A stretch of 64,000 bases of DNA from Argentina anserina. Its lineage: Eukaryota > Streptophyta > Magnoliopsida > Rosales > Rosaceae. Position numbers and translations under genes: made by a program. Within the stretch, counting starts at the first letter, position 1; every line of letters begins with the position of its first letter. The stretch is taken from contig NC_065877.1 of NCBI RefSeq assembly GCF_933775445.1, positions 2,604,001 to 2,668,000 on the forward strand. The letters run 5' to 3'. Under the pieces are notes generated by a model. It did no database searches. It was not told the origin of the DNA and saw nothing but the letters and a program-made list of their open reading frames with translations. Below are positions 1 to 12,177 of the stretch, piece by piece.

Positions 1-320
1 TAAGTTCCTAAGCTGCATAATTATGCAGTCCCTGAGTCCCTAACTGCATAATTATAAACGCGGACATGCAACAATTCTAAGCCCACTAGGAATGATTTAA
101 ATCAGGAAAGTTCATTGGTTCCCACACACGCAAGTAATCGTGTATGATTTACTCCTACCACAAATAGGTAAGGCATCTGCCTATATATATTCTAATCTCT
201 CAAGATCGTTTCTTCAAAAAAATTTCAAGAATTGGGATATTCAGTTTAGATCTCAACGGATTTCAGGCGTTTGGAAATAACGCAATCCCACATCAAGAAC
301 GTCAACTACTTCTTCACGAT

Positions 321-880
321 GTAGGGATAACAATGGACATAGTAGGGTCAGGGGATCGAAATAACATACCCATACCCAATTTCAATTATGTCCCCATACC
401 CGCCTCATCCCCGTTAGAAAGTAATGGGTATTCCCCTTCCCCATACCTGTTGGGGTCCGTTTCTTATACCCGCGCTCAATACCTGTTAATGATATTTTGT
501 TATATTATATAAAAATTCATATGAATTATAGAAAAAACGTAAAAATCTAAAATGAAAACAAAATATCATGATGAAATTAGTTTTTTTTTACATTAATCCA
601 ACTTAAACCAATACAAGTCTCGTTGAAAATAAAATAATAACTATAATTTTTTTATTTACATAAATATTAAATTAATTAATATTAAAACATATATAATATA
701 TATTTTATTCTTGGTGGGAATGAGGATGGGGATCAAAATACCATCCCCGCTCGTTACCCAATTTCATATTTCGAATATATGGGATCCACATACCCGTTTC
801 CCAGTTTTATCCATTATACAGCCCCATCAGGGTCGAATACCTGTGAATATCCACCCGATGGGTAATATTGTCATCCCTAC
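321..880. mobile_element. hAT-like non-autonomous element inside C2 gene
   Basis: The ends are inverted repeats: GTAGGGATAACAAT on the left against GTAGGGATGACAAT read from the right end, 13 of 14 identical. Subterminal DNA is full of ACCCAT/GGGGAT words in opposite orientations, typical of plant hAT elements with TAGGG termini. No transposase is seen. The flanks do not show a matching 8-bp target duplication, and a few bases of the host C2 frame seem lost at the junction. It splits the C2 reading frame between FTM and VYAV. Confidence 0.7.
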
Positions 881-1386
881 GTCTACGCCGTCTTTTCAGT
901 CTCCGGTGGTGCAGATATGAACAGATTCATCACAAATCTCCACAAGGTGCCAGCGCTCGGGCCCCACCCCGAATGGAAATACTCCCCTTCACTTAATTTC
1001 ATGCTCGAGGACGCCGCTCTTAACCAGAACCGCCTCAGGCTAAAGATCGAGCTCTTCTCCGACCGAACCCTAACACAAACCAAGATCGGAGAGGCCGTCG
1101 TTCCGGTGAGTCAGTTGCTAGACCATACTCAAAATAGTGGCAGGGGCACCCTCACGTTCGTGAGCTATGAGATGTTAAGGCCGAAGGGGCAACCTCTCGT
1201 ACGTCGTACCCCACGGCTACGTTACTTTTTCTTACAAGTTTGGGAAGACATTCTGGGCTCCTCTTCAGCCCAAAGCCCAAAAGGAGGAGGTTCTTGAGCC
1301 ACCGAGGGGTCTTCGGTGCATACCACAGCCGGAAGCCGAGTATGAGTACTCGTCACTTGTGCGTTTGAGCCACAAAGACCCACTAC

Positions 1387-2294
1387 TAGGGCTGGGACTG
1401 GTACGAGAGGGTCCGGGATTGTGCTCGTACCGATACCATACCGATTTTATAATTCGGTATCGGTTCGGTACTGCCATTTTCAACCTCAATACCGAACTGA
1501 ACCGATACCGTTCGATTTTCGGTACGGTTCGGTACCTTTTTCGGTACCAAACTGGAAAATTTCACAAGACCTACATATGCATCATTCATTACACTAACTA
1601 GGATCAATATGAATAGAATTCACATAAAATATACAATTAACACACTTCACAATTTCACAAAGTTGAAAGATATAAACTGATAGCAGTTCCTACAGCTGCA
1701 TATACTTTTGCACAAATTGAGAGTTTTACACTATACAAATTCATACTTCTGCACAAAGAAAGTAAACACAAAACCAAAACTCTTTCGATTTGAAACGAAC
1801 AAAAAATCAAACTATAACTCAAAGAAAGTAAAACCCAAAACCCAAACTGCATATATGATTCATACTTTCACAGTTTCAGTTAAGAATCCGAGATTGAATT
1901 AAGGCTTACCTTCAGTTTTCCCATCGAGATTCTGAGAGGCTGTGATTGAGACTTGATAATGAGAGTGAATGGCGAAGTCAGTGATTGAGAGTGAAAGGCG
2001 AAGACGCGAAATGAAAGAATGAAGTTGCGAAGTGAATGGAGGCAATGAGTTTTCGATGGAATGGGTTAGGGTATATTGGCTTTTGTGAACCCTAAAACCC
2101 TCCCAAAAATATGAGCTTTTATAGTTTCGGTACGGTTCGGTATATTCGGTATCTGATCTAATAAAACCGACCCGTACCGATTATATGTTTTCGGTATCGG
2201 TATCAGAAATTTACTGATTCATCCCGTCCCGTCGGAATTCGGTACGTGACGAACAGTTCCAGTACTATTTTTCCGGTACCAACTCTCAGCCCTA
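1387..2294. mobile_element. hAT-like non-autonomous element with 8-bp TSD
   Basis: A 908-bp element. Left end TAGGGCTGGGACTGGTAC; the right end read in reverse is TAGGGCTGAGAGTTGGTAC. It is bordered by a perfect 8-bp direct repeat CCCACTAC at 1379-1386 and 2295-2302, which is the hAT target-site length. Subterminal regions carry many GGTATCGGTTCGGTA-type words in both orientations. The inside is A+T-rich with no transposase. It lies in the 3' part of the C2 pseudogene. Confidence 0.88.
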
Positions 2295-2374
2295 CCCACT
2301 ACAGTCACGAGCACTCGTATATGAACATTTGAAGTTATTGGGATTTTATTATCTCCATTCTATATGGTAATGTC

Positions 2375-2905
2375 AACCAAATTGTTACTAGTAATTCTCC
2401 ACCTTATTAGTTGCCTTTCATAGAGAAACCTAGTTTGCTTCTAGCTTCCACTTATGATCAGATCGACGATGATCGACATTTACCTCATAGAAAAAATATT
2501 GTTTATAATATATGGTTAAAAGAGAGCAACGAAAAGTACTGCCTGTGAGTCTATCGTCCTTGCTCTTACACATCATGTGAAATCGATGGATCGAGCACTA
2601 TATATGCAGGGTTTGCAGGCAAGCGTGAGGTAAAAGTAAAATGAGGACGAATATTGTACCTATGCAATTATGCATGCATATATCACCATGTACTATTGTT
2701 ATAACTCACAAGCTACCTAGCTGTAGAATTGCTGATTGACTCAAAAGATATTCTCATAACAATTATTGATATCAATCTATATTTTCGTATTGAGATAAGT
2801 ATATATGGAACTATGGAGGCAAAGCAGTAGTATATGTATACAGTAGCTTGCCAGCCTAGGGTCCCTTGTGGTCATTCCTATCTTTCATCCTCTTGTAGCT
2901 AAGTT
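2375..2905. other. Intergenic, upstream of hairpin
   Basis: No coding sequence recognised. A TATATA at about 2600 could serve the primary transcript of the downstream MIR-like hairpin, but this is only a position argument. Confidence 0.4.
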
Positions 2906-2909
2906 ATGA

Positions 2910-3122
2910 ATGATAGGGAAGAGATCGAGTGCTCCCTTTGGTCCAAATCAGAGGAGTGAGAAGTGGTCAGAGCTGTCATCTCATGCATTTTGACGACCCT
3001 TAATTGTTATGCAAAGTAATGTTAAGGGTTTGGTCAGCTGCATGATGTGGGAGCAACTCCTTCCGCTTGCTTGGTCCGCCGTTTGGATTGAAGGGAGATC
3101 TAGCTCCTCCGCTCTTTCATCC
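2910..3122 (+). ncRNA. MIR159-like microRNA precursor
   Basis: A long foldback of about 210 nt. The 3' arm at 3082-3102 reads TTTGGATTGAAGGGAG then ATCTA, matching plant miR159 (TTTGGATTGAAGGGAGCTCTA) except for C to A at position 17. The 5' arm near 2928-2948 (GCTCCCTTTGGTCCAAATC) pairs with it with G:U pairs and small bulges. A second paired block nearer the loop is clear: TCATCTCATGCATTTTGACG at 2977-2996 against GGTCAGCTGCATGATGTGGG at 3032-3051. A long stem with the mature RNA at the base of the 3' arm is the hallmark of the miR159/miR319 superfamily. Family targets are GAMYB (miR159) and TCP (miR319) transcripts. The divergent 3' end of the mature RNA may alter targeting. It could also be a decayed copy. 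Confidence 0.75.
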
Positions 3123-4780
3123 TAGCATATTATGCATATATAGCCATAGTTTCAATTCATTAAGTTAAACATTATGTTCAATAATCAATATATAACACGT
3201 AAATTGTTGTATATCTGCGACCATGTGTGTATATATTGTCACTATGTCATAGATCATATTCTTTCAGATCACTCTATGTCTCTATGTATGTATATAACTT
3301 TCTTATACATATGACTATAATACTTACAGGAAAGAGGGAAGAATAAAAAGACCAAGGAACTGGGTTCAACTGGGCATGGGAGGAGCATCAGAGTCTCTAG
3401 CTATATATTTGGTCGTTCAAGCTCACAGCCTTGCAGCACAAACAGTTCTATGGAAACAAGTCCTTTCAGTTCAAGTCCAAGCTCTGTAAAATTAGAAGAA
3501 GATTTGTAATTGTAATATATCCGCTTTTAGTAACTATTGAACCTTTTCTATGGTAAATGCTTGATGAAGCATTCCTGCTGTCTAGTAGCTTGTGAGAATT
3601 TGAGTTTTAAACGGTTGGCTCATAATAAGGCAAAATATGATCTGGTTAAGTAACTTAACGTACCCACTCCATTCACCCTTATCTATTAAATTTACTACAT
3701 GTTATGCAATATTACCTGGTATCAACCAGCAGCACAAATCTCAGTTACTAAAGCTTAAGGGCTAGCTTGTGAGATTCTAGAAAAAGATGTGAGGGAAGTT
3801 ATAGGTCACTTTAATATATGTAGTCAAGTACAAAAGTATGATGTTGGAATCCTTTTGCTTTGATACGATCGATCAATATTGCAAGTTAATAGCTTTATAC
3901 CAGATCGCATTGTTTCTCATGTTCTAGGCTTCTAGCAAATCTTGAGTGCTTTTGCAAGTGGGATTATAATGATGTTTTATCAATGGAGGGCTTATGAGAG
4001 TACAGTAAATGTTACTTGTTCCATTTCTATGGGCATACAAGAAACACAGCCATGAATGCAAGTTAATCAAGTTAGATCAATAATTTCAAAGGCATAGAAG
4101 GAGGGAATCTCATAATGCTAGGATAAGGACTAGTACAGCAACACCTTACTTTGTACAGGCAAAGCGATAAGAAATTTAGATAGCCCCAAGCAGGCACAGA
4201 TTTAGGGGTGGGCTAGAATTTTCAAGATTATTTTTAGAGTGAAAAAATTAAGTACATATCAATTATGGCTTTCTGTGAAAAATTGAGTCATTTGTTTTGT
4301 TTTTTTGAATTTTTTGTTCTGTTTTTCTAGGTTCTTCTATTAAAACAAAATATATATGATAATTTATTTTATTTGAATTCTAATTTTTATCTTAATTTAA
4401 TATGCGTAAATTATTATTTTTATGTTGAAATTATCATTATTCTATTATGAAATTCTTTAAAAATCTCTATTATTAAATGTTAGATTCGTCTCTCGCCCCA
4501 AGAAGGCAAGAACAAGTTCGGAAAAGGACTAGAAATTTCTTGTGGTTAAAGTCTTCATTTCTATTTATTAGGGGTGTATATGTCTTTCACCTTGTCTTTT
4601 ACCCCTAACTCTACTGTATATAACAATGTCTCATCCTCGACGATTATAATCACCACCACCAGCCACCAGCATTGCCCATCTGTTCACTCTAACTTCTCCA
4701 GCCATTTTAGTTAGAATAGTAGGACGAGGCAGAAACATAAACCACTATCTTTTAGGGGGCCAAAATCGTTTGCTTCGTTT
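3123..4780. other. Intergenic, A+T-rich
   Basis: No gene recognised on either strand. The first few hundred bases may be the 3' part of the MIR-like primary transcript. Confidence 0.4.
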
Positions 4781-5109
4781 TCACCATGGGGCTATCCACC
4801 GTTGGTGGCACCCCCTCCAAGTTTGTAAGGTCAGCTCTCTCGTTTTCCTTCTACATCGATCTGTTTGCATTACTTACAAGTGTTACGCGCGCATTATGCG
4901 TCACCTTTTTATATGAGAAATTTACTAGTTGTCACCTGTTTCTGAATTCTAATGCATTTTCTTTCACATTTCAGTCATGAGATTTTAATGAAATCGGTAT
5001 AATGAAAACCAAAAGGAGGTCAGTCTATAATACCTTGTCTTCCTTTATACTTATCTGATACTAAATTTCTTGTTATGTCTTCTTAATGCGTCTGTTGATT
5101 TAATCTTCT

Positions 5110-5245
5110 TTGGTGCAGATCAAAGCCATCCGGCATCGACATGACTGAAAGCAATCAAAATAGTCATGTGTTTAGACTATGATGGTACCCTTTAGGTATT
5201 TCACCCGCAGTTGAAGACCCGAATCGAGTTTTTGTATTTGAATAT
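5110..5245 (+). pseudogene. Trehalose-6-phosphate phosphatase fragment
   Basis: A short remnant around the first catalytic motif of plant trehalose-6-phosphate phosphatase (HAD superfamily). IVMCLDYDGTL is readable at about 5161-5193; DYDGTL contains the nucleophile Asp. It is followed directly by a stop, and after a frame change by ISPAVEDPNRVF, which matches the family order (DYDGTLSPIVDDPDR). Nothing else of the roughly 370-residue enzyme is seen, so it is a non-functional relic. A small open frame at 4786-4980 upstream could not be linked to it. Confidence 0.6.
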
Positions 5246-5259
5246 GTAAAAACACTCGA

Positions 5260-6059
5260 TTCTTAGCTATGAGACTATAATTCTCTTGCTCAAGTTTTCG
5301 TACTATTATAGTGGAAATTTTCGAGAACGTGTTCTCGTGTAGAGATAATGTTATTAATTAGAATAAAGGGTTTCGAATGAATGGATTTACAACTTAAGAA
5401 TTTTGTTTTAGGACAACTTAAGAGTTAATATACCTTTGTATTTGCACCTCCCACTCACTGTTGTAGTGAATATTTGTTTACCGTAACAAGAAGTGGACGG
5501 TGGAGAATCAAGGTACATTAATTTTCAAGTAGTTTGCAATCACTTCTACTTAATCTTTAGTTCTTATGTGATTGAACTAATCTAAATTGAGCTTTTGGTG
5601 TACAAACTTATAAGATTCACAAGTAAGAGAAACAAAACCCTGCGTGCGTCGCATACCAAATTGTGTTTCATTGAAAATTTGTCAAATGGATTTTATTTTT
5701 GATGACTTATCTATCTTAATTTGTTTGAGAGTGGTAACTTTCTCAAATTAAAACATGTGAATGATTTCTGCTGAACTCAGATATTTTCTAAAATAAGGAA
5801 GGATGAAACACATTTCATTTAGAATATTAAAATACTCGATGATCGAAGAGACACGTCTGTGTCAGTTATGAACACATTATTATTGACATATATATGCACT
5901 GAGGACATTTTTTTTGAAAATAATCACTATTTAACGTGAACGAGAAATTTACAAATCAGATTTAAATTCAGAGATGAATTTGTATGGAACATAATTACTT
6001 TTTACTTGCTTAAAACAGTTTAAACACAATTTTCATCAAAAGGCTAAAATTTGCCGCAC
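5260..6059. other. Intergenic, upstream of ATG18a-like gene 1
   Basis: No gene recognised. The last bases form the core promoter of the next gene. Confidence 0.4.
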
Positions 6060-6066
6060 TATAAAA
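6060..6066 (+). promoter_or_regulatory. TATA box, ATG18a-like gene 1
   Basis: TATAAAA lies 76 bp upstream of the start codon at 6142, a normal distance for a short 5' UTR. Confidence 0.6.
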
Positions 6067-6141
6067 CAAAACCCATGTCCAAAAAAAACAAAACAAAACA
6101 AAACCCAGTGAAAAAAACTACTGTTTGACACCGCGAAACCA

Positions 6142-8308
6142 ATGGTGGCCTTCTCCTCTGCCACTTCTACTCCGCGCGCAAAACTCGAACCCAACCCCGA
6201 CGCCTCCGACCCGACCCGGCTCCCCACCATCTCTAACCTCTCCTTCAACCAGGACCGCGACTGCTTCGCCGTCGCCACCGACCTCGGCTTCCGCGTCTAC
6301 ACATGCGACCCCTTCCGCCTCGCCTTCCGCCGCGAATTCTTCTCCGGCGGCGGCGTGGCTTTGGTCCGGATGCTCGACACCTCCCAAATCTTCGCCATAG
6401 CCGGACGCGGACCCGACCCTACCTCCCCGCCCAACAAGGTCATGATCTGGGACGACCACCTCTCCCTCGGCGTCCACGACATGCCGTTTCGCTCCGAGGT
6501 CCGGGGGCTCAAGCTCCGTCACGATCGAATCGTCGTCGTTTTGAAGCACAAGATCGTCGTTTGTGACTTCCTTCATCCGAAAGCTACGCAGGAGATTTTG
6601 ACCGCGGAAAACCCTAAGGGGCTGTGCGACGTGTCGCAGAGTCCGGGTCCGATGGTGCTGGCGTGTCCGGGGCTCCATAAGGGTGAAGTTCGGGTCGAGA
6701 ATCACGGGTTGAAGCGCAACAAGGTCATAATGGCCCACGATTCCAGTTTAGCCTGCTTAGGGCTTACGCAAGACGGCCGGTATTTGGCTACGGCTAGCAC
6801 TAAGGGGACTCTTGTTAGAGTTTTCAGTACTTCAGATGGTACATTGCTCCATGAGGTAATTCTAAGTCATTAGGTGATAATTTTATGTGATTAATTAAGA
6901 ATGTGTTTGGTGTATTTTGATGTGATGCTACTTGTGATTTTGTTAGCTGTTAGGTGATTATGGAGTTTTCGATGCCAAAATGTTACATGTGAATGATTTG
7001 AGCTACGTTTTGATGTTATGGTGTTTTTTTTTGTGTGTAGGTTAGGAGAGGAGCGGAGAGGGCGGAGATTTACAGTCTTGCTTTCTCTAATACTGGCCAG
7101 TGGCTAGCTGTGTCTAGTGATAAGGGAACTGTGCATGTTTTCAAGGTGAAGGTTGATTCAGGTTCCATGGAGAATGATGGATCGTGCGGTACTTCAGAAG
7201 GCGGTGCTCATAATCTGTCCGGCGTTTCATCTCTGTCTTTCATCAAAGGTAATATAGTCTGATGTGTACGTTGCACTTACAGTTCCATGGAGTCAATTTG
7301 ATAACTAAGTTGAGTTAGGACCTTAGGGCTTTTGGGTGGAGTCATTCTTAATCCAGAGATATATATTAACATTTTGAGGGTCATTTAAGTGTTTAGTTAC
7401 AGTCCCTGTTTCCGCCATTCAGCTTTGAAGAAGAAAACAAATGAAGTTCAAAAGACTTCTTGCTGTCAACTTCCATTGAAGGCCTATTGCATCGAGTAAT
7501 AATGTCTTGTAGATCTAATTTAAATCCCTGAGTTGGAATGGCACTAATCAAATGGAACCTTTGTGAAATAATTGTGTTCTAGCCTCTGGCTACAGCTAGT
7601 GAACCATTCTACCTATAGTTAATAAGTATGTCTATTCAATGTCCACTGCATTGTTGGTGGCAAGGAAACTTGTTCACACTTCACAGCTTGTAAGGGAATG
7701 ATTTTACTTGTAGTTCACAGTTCTGGTGTCTTATTCTAATTCTGAGTTTCATCTTGTTGCAGGTGTGCTGCCAAAGTATTTCAGCTCAGAATGGTCAGTG
7801 GCCAAATTTCACTTGCCTGAAGGTCTGCAGCATATTGTTGCCTTCGGCAAGCGGAAGAACACCATCATGATTCTTGGCATGGATGGAAGGTACGAAACAT
7901 GATCTTGCTCTTATTCCTTTGTAGTTATAGGGGATCAGGACAGATTTCGACAAATTTTCCGCCAACTCAACACTACTTAACTTCTTTTTATTGCCTGCAA
8001 TTATCTCCTACTCTCGTAGTAATGATTTGGCAACCTGCCAGTGCCATGTCTGAGTGTATTGATTTGTGTACTACTATCACTAGAATATATATTCCTTATT
8101 TATGTTGGATTTTCATGATCCATGTGTTTAGAATTGCATCAAATTTTATGCTTTTAAGACAACTGATCTCTAAGATTGGATTCGTTTTAATGAGATTAAT
8201 GGATTTTCAATGCACAGCTTCTATCGATGCCAATTTGACCCTGTGAAAGGAGGAGAAATGACACAGCTCGAATGTCACAACTTTTTGAAGCCAGAAGAAA
8301 CTTCATAA
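6142..8308 (+). CDS. ATG18a-like autophagy PROPPIN, tandem copy 1
   Basis: Four exons: 6142-6855, 7041-7248, 7763-7889, 8218-8308; GT-AG introns, 379 residues. ATG18a proteins are seven-bladed WD40-type propellers (PROPPINs) that bind PI3P and PI(3,5)P2 and act in phagophore growth. Visible: [20 protein letters not shown] at the N-terminus, [40 protein letters not shown], the lipid-binding VRRGAERAE (RRG at 240-242, first codons of exon 2), [13 protein letters not shown] and the C-terminal [14 protein letters not shown]. It is first of three same-strand copies and the most divergent: LHDM-type changes such as [11 protein letters not shown] replace the usual [10 protein letters not shown], and CDFLHPK replaces YNFADLK. 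Splice sites and frame are intact, so it looks expressible. Possible specialisation of the duplicate is inference. Confidence 0.92.
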
Positions 8309-8880
8309 CATTTGTAAAGAAAACTTCATCCCTCTTCATATCAAGGCTCTGTTTTTTTTTTCAACCATATATATATTTTTGGTTACAACCTAAAAGGCTT
8401 TTAACCATATTCTTTTGGTCACAGAAATTACACTGTGAATATTAGATGTACATAAAATAATAAATTGCAGTTTCTGGAGCATCCATGAGTTATAAGCTAT
8501 TTACTGTATCTCACATGTAGTATTTATTATAACTAAAAATGGATTTTGTCAACTAAAATTCATGTGAAAATACATGAACACTCGGGTACACTATATGTTA
8601 TTTTTAAATGAAATTATATAATTTAGAGACAAAAATGTAAAATCAGAATATATTAAAAATATGAAATATAACTTCTACATATAACTTCTCCCTTCATATA
8701 ACTGTCCACTATTTTCAATATTTGTAATAATTTATATTGTAATTATAATTAACACCACACTTATGGGTGGTGTTTTATTCGAGTAGAAAATACTGTACAT
8801 CCAACCAAAACCCTGATTGGGCCATTCATTGGGCCGCATCTATCATAGGGCTAGAAATTGGGTTTTCGATATCATGCGCC
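8309..8880. other. Intergenic between ATG18a-like genes 1 and 2
   Basis: 3' UTR of gene 1 and A+T-rich spacer; no further gene seen. Confidence 0.5.
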
Positions 8881-8882
8881 AC

Positions 8883-8890
8883 TATAAATA
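8883..8890 (+). promoter_or_regulatory. TATA box, ATG18a-like gene 2
   Basis: A perfect TATAAATA, 82 bp before the start codon at 8972. Confidence 0.7.
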
Positions 8891-8971
8891 GAGCGACGCG
8901 CCTTTCTCCTTCTTCTTCCTCATAAACCTAAAAAAAAAAAAAACCAGTAACGGCTTCACTTCACCAAAATC

Positions 8972-11440
8972 ATGACCACCCTCTCTCCTCCACCACCTCC
9001 AAATTTCGATCCTCTCAAACTCCGCCGGGAAACTCTCACCATCCCCGAACCAGACTCCGACTCAAAACCCGACCCGTCCGTTACAGAGCCCGCAACCTCA
9101 GCCCCAAACCCGACCACCATCCGCCACCTCGCGTTCAACCAAGACTACACCTGCTTCTCCGCCGCCACCGACTCCTCCGGCTTCCGCGTCTACACCTGCG
9201 ACCCCCTCCGCCGCTGCGACAGCGACTCCTCCGCCCCGCGCGACGGCCTCCGATCCGTCCAGGTGCTCTTCCACTGCCACCTGTTCGCCTTCATCCTCGA
9301 CGGAAACAAGGTCATGATCTGGGACGACGTCCAGTCCAGACACGTCATCGAGATCTCGTTCCGGTCGGAGGTCAGGTCCGTCAGGCTCCGCCGCGACCGT
9401 GTCGTCGTCGTTTGTTTCCACAAGATCTTCGTGTACAATTTCCATGGTTTCAATTTGTTGGATACGATCATGACGTTGGAAAACCCTAGGGGGCTGTGTG
9501 AGGTGTCGCATAAGTCGGGGCCGGTGGTGCTGGCGTGTCTGGGGCTCCACCCGGGTCAAATTCAGGTCAAGCATTACGGGTCGAAGCGGAGCAAGTTCAT
9601 AACGGCCCATTGCTCCCCTCTGGCGTGCTTTGCTCTCACTAAGGATGGTCAGTTTCTAGCTACGGCGAGCTGTAAAGGGACTCTGATTAGGGTTTTTAAT
9701 ACTATTGATGGTACATTGCTCCAAGAGGTACTTTCTATTTCTGTTCATTGAGGTTTTGCAGTATTATGTGTGTTAAATTTCGATTCTTTGTGCTTTCCAG
9801 TATTATTGGTTAAATAGTTTGAATTCTAGCTGAATGTCAATTAGTTTGTGTGGGATTGATGCTATTTCTGTATGAAACTATGTTTGCTTCTTATGATGTG
9901 TTAGTTCGCTTATGTTTTACGGAAGCAGTTTAGTCCTGGACAATAGAGTGAGGTTCATGTTGGTTGTGGTCATAGGTTTTATATGGTAATTAGGATGTGA
10001 ATTTACGATAGTAGTCTTAGATAGGGTTTTGCATGAACATCAGAACAGGCTCCTGATTTCAGTTTAAAAGCTCGGTACTTTTTATTCAAAGTGCTTGTGG
10101 TTGATCTTCTTTATGATTCAGGATAGTATTCATGAATGAGGAATGCATATCTCCTGGTTTTGTAAATCATAGGTATATATAAATAAGGATGAGATGAAAG
10201 TTTAATTTATGAGGCTCTGAGTTTCCAGGTGATGGAAGATTACTTGATGATCAAAGTAAATCATAGTAGCCCCCCTTGAAATTATCTGACAAGCTGTTGC
10301 TCTGTGCATTTGTCATCATTTTTACTCAGAAGCCATCTTTATATCTCTTCTTTTTCCCACCATTTTTCTATTGTGAAATGTTAAGTCTACATGTATCTTT
10401 ATTAACTTTAATGATCCCATTTATTTGTTTATATTGAAGAAAGTTATGTGGTCTTTGTGTAGGTGAGGAGAGGAGCGGATAGAGCTGAGGTTTACAGTCT
10501 TGCTTTCTCTTCCACTGCCCAATGGCTAGCTGTCTCAAGTGACAAGGGCACCGTCCATGTTTTCAGCATAAAGTTGGATGCTGGATCGTTGGGGAATAAA
10601 GGTTCCCACAGTACATCAGAAATCAGTGGTACTAATCCATCAAGCGTTTCATCTCTCTCTTATTTCAAAGGTAATATATTTTGGTATCCTGCAGTTGAAG
10701 TTGAAGTTCTGAATTATAATGATGGTAAAATACTAGAGTTGGAACTTAGAAGAAGAATACAAGTTAATGAAAGTTAGTCGTTAGTGACAAGTGAACTTTT
10801 TTCCAATATGTAACTAAGTAGTGTTGGATCTCAATTTTAGTCTTTCAACCTCACTGTTGGCTTGTCGTTTTACAGCTGTCCTTCCAAGGTATTTCAGCTC
10901 AGAATGGTCGGTGGCCAAATTTCGCTTGCAGGATGGTGTGCGGTACATCATTGCTTTTGGCCACCAGAAGAACACTGTTATCATTGTTGGCATGGATGGG
11001 AGGTAACCAAATCTTTCAGTGCCCTTATTTCTTTTTGGGTATATTGGGTTGAGGATCCTGCATTTTCTGCCAGAGCTCAATAGTACAGTATGCCAATCTG
11101 CCACCCCCTTATCTGAGTCATATTATTCTGGTACTGGGGTACAGCTAAAGCGTATGCTGCTCATATGAATTTGATTCGTTTCTGCTGTCATTGCTACTTG
11201 TTTTGCAAATTGAAAGATATTTGAGAACATTAATTTTAAATCAGCTATGATCTAAAACACTGTTTCATGTGCGTTTATCATCATAACGCATGTAATTTGA
11301 TTTGTTGGTGCAATATTTATAGTGAATATTGGGATAACAATTGAATTTGTCAATGCAGCTTCTATCGATGCCAATTTGACCCTGTAAATGGAGGAGATAT
11401 GATTCAGCTTGAATTTTCCAAATTCCTGGAGTCTGAATAG
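8972..11440 (+). CDS. ATG18a-like autophagy PROPPIN, tandem copy 2
   Basis: Exons 8972-9727, 10463-10670, 10876-11002, 11359-11440; 390 residues. The start [10 protein letters not shown] is preferred because copy 3 begins the same way. Same propeller landmarks as its neighbours: [87 protein letters not shown] (RRG at 254-256), [29 protein letters not shown] and [14 protein letters not shown]. Differences from copy 3: blade 1-2 has [18 protein letters not shown] instead of the FRREF/FRRDF-type segment, and exon 3 starts CT, giving Ala where the others have Gly. Exon 2 to 4 sizes match copy 1 (208, 127) with a shorter tail. Role as for ATG18a; membrane-associated, cytosolic face. Confidence 0.92.
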
Positions 11441-12177
11441 AATTTCCAAGCTTTAGTATATGCATATGGTGCGGATCTGGTTTTTTGTTAGAAAGGGCAG
11501 AAGAAATATGTGTGGAGTGCAAAATGCGGCCTCATTATCACCTAGCCTGACAGGAGAACCTCATTTAGAATTGGTTCTAACGTAGCACCCAGCTTAGAGT
11601 AACCAATTAGTTTGGTGAATTATTATACCAAGTTGACCAAACGTTAACTTATAAGTTACAGAATGCTCCATCATACTATGGTCTTTTTTTTCTGTAGGAT
11701 ATTATGCTTTTTAATTATTCTTTTCCCATTAATTTCCGTAGGAGTAAAATTGTAACTATCATTGTACATTATGCAGTATTGCAGTTCTCAGCCTCGAGTT
11801 ACAGTTACATACATGCAGATATGTAGTAACTACTTACTACATGTATATCTGCAGTTGTTCTTGGGCTCTAATGGCATAAGTTACCATAAACAACGACAAT
11901 AATTCTCGTAAAGAACATCTTTAAAAATAATAATAATAATAATAATAGCACAAATCTCCTCTAAAAAACAAATTTGCATTAATGTTTCATCACATGATCA
12001 AAAAATGGAAAGGGAACGGAACATATAATGCTAACCTGCTACTTGTATTTTTTAAAACGAAACAAATATTAGCATATGGTCTTTTCAACGACGCCATGAG
12101 CTATGCGAGCTCTTGTTATCTACAATTTTCCTGAAACCCAAACTCGTCATTTCACACGGACTTTCCCCGATGATCCA
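11441..12177. other. Intergenic between ATG18a-like genes 2 and 3
   Basis: 3' UTR and spacer. A short AAT trinucleotide run lies near 11928-11946. An upstream in-frame ATG at 12103 exists but is not conserved with the neighbouring copies. Confidence 0.5.

Larger units (their letters stand above)
250..2370 (+). pseudogene. C2-domain (SRC2/BAP-like) gene, broken
   Basis: Remains of a small plant C2-domain protein of the SRC2/BAP type, a class that binds membrane phospholipid with calcium. The N-terminal strand reads FRRLEITQSHIKNVNYFFTM at 262-321 and resumes at 882 as VYAVFSVSGG, followed by PHPEWKYSPSLNFMLED, LKIELFSDRTL and IGEAVVPVSQLLD, the usual C2 order. Four lesions are visible. The expected initiator position at 250-252 reads ATC, not ATG. 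A hAT-type element separates the first strand from the rest (321-880). Between about 1190 and 1225 the frame shifts, because the family motif TFSYKFGK continues in another frame. A second hAT element sits at 1387-2294, near the 3' end of the reading frame. The intact-looking stretch 917-1297 is only part of the gene. The true 3' end is unclear. Confidence 0.8.

Noticed and set aside
917..1297. Treating the 126-residue C2 frame as an intact gene
   Set aside because: The first C2 strand lies before the hAT element and the last strand is in another frame, so this frame is only the middle of a broken gene.
4786..4980. Open frame starting MGLSTVGGTPSKF
   Set aside because: No recognisable family; could not be linked to the phosphatase relic downstream.
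6118..6738. Long minus-strand open frame opposite ATG18a-like exon 1
   Set aside because: Mirror of a GC-rich coding exon; similar antisense frames occur opposite exon 1 of all three copies and show no family.
12103..12177. Upstream in-frame ATG for ATG18a-like copy 3
   Set aside because: The added residues have no counterpart in copies 1 and 2, whereas the ATG at 12178 matches the start of copy 2.
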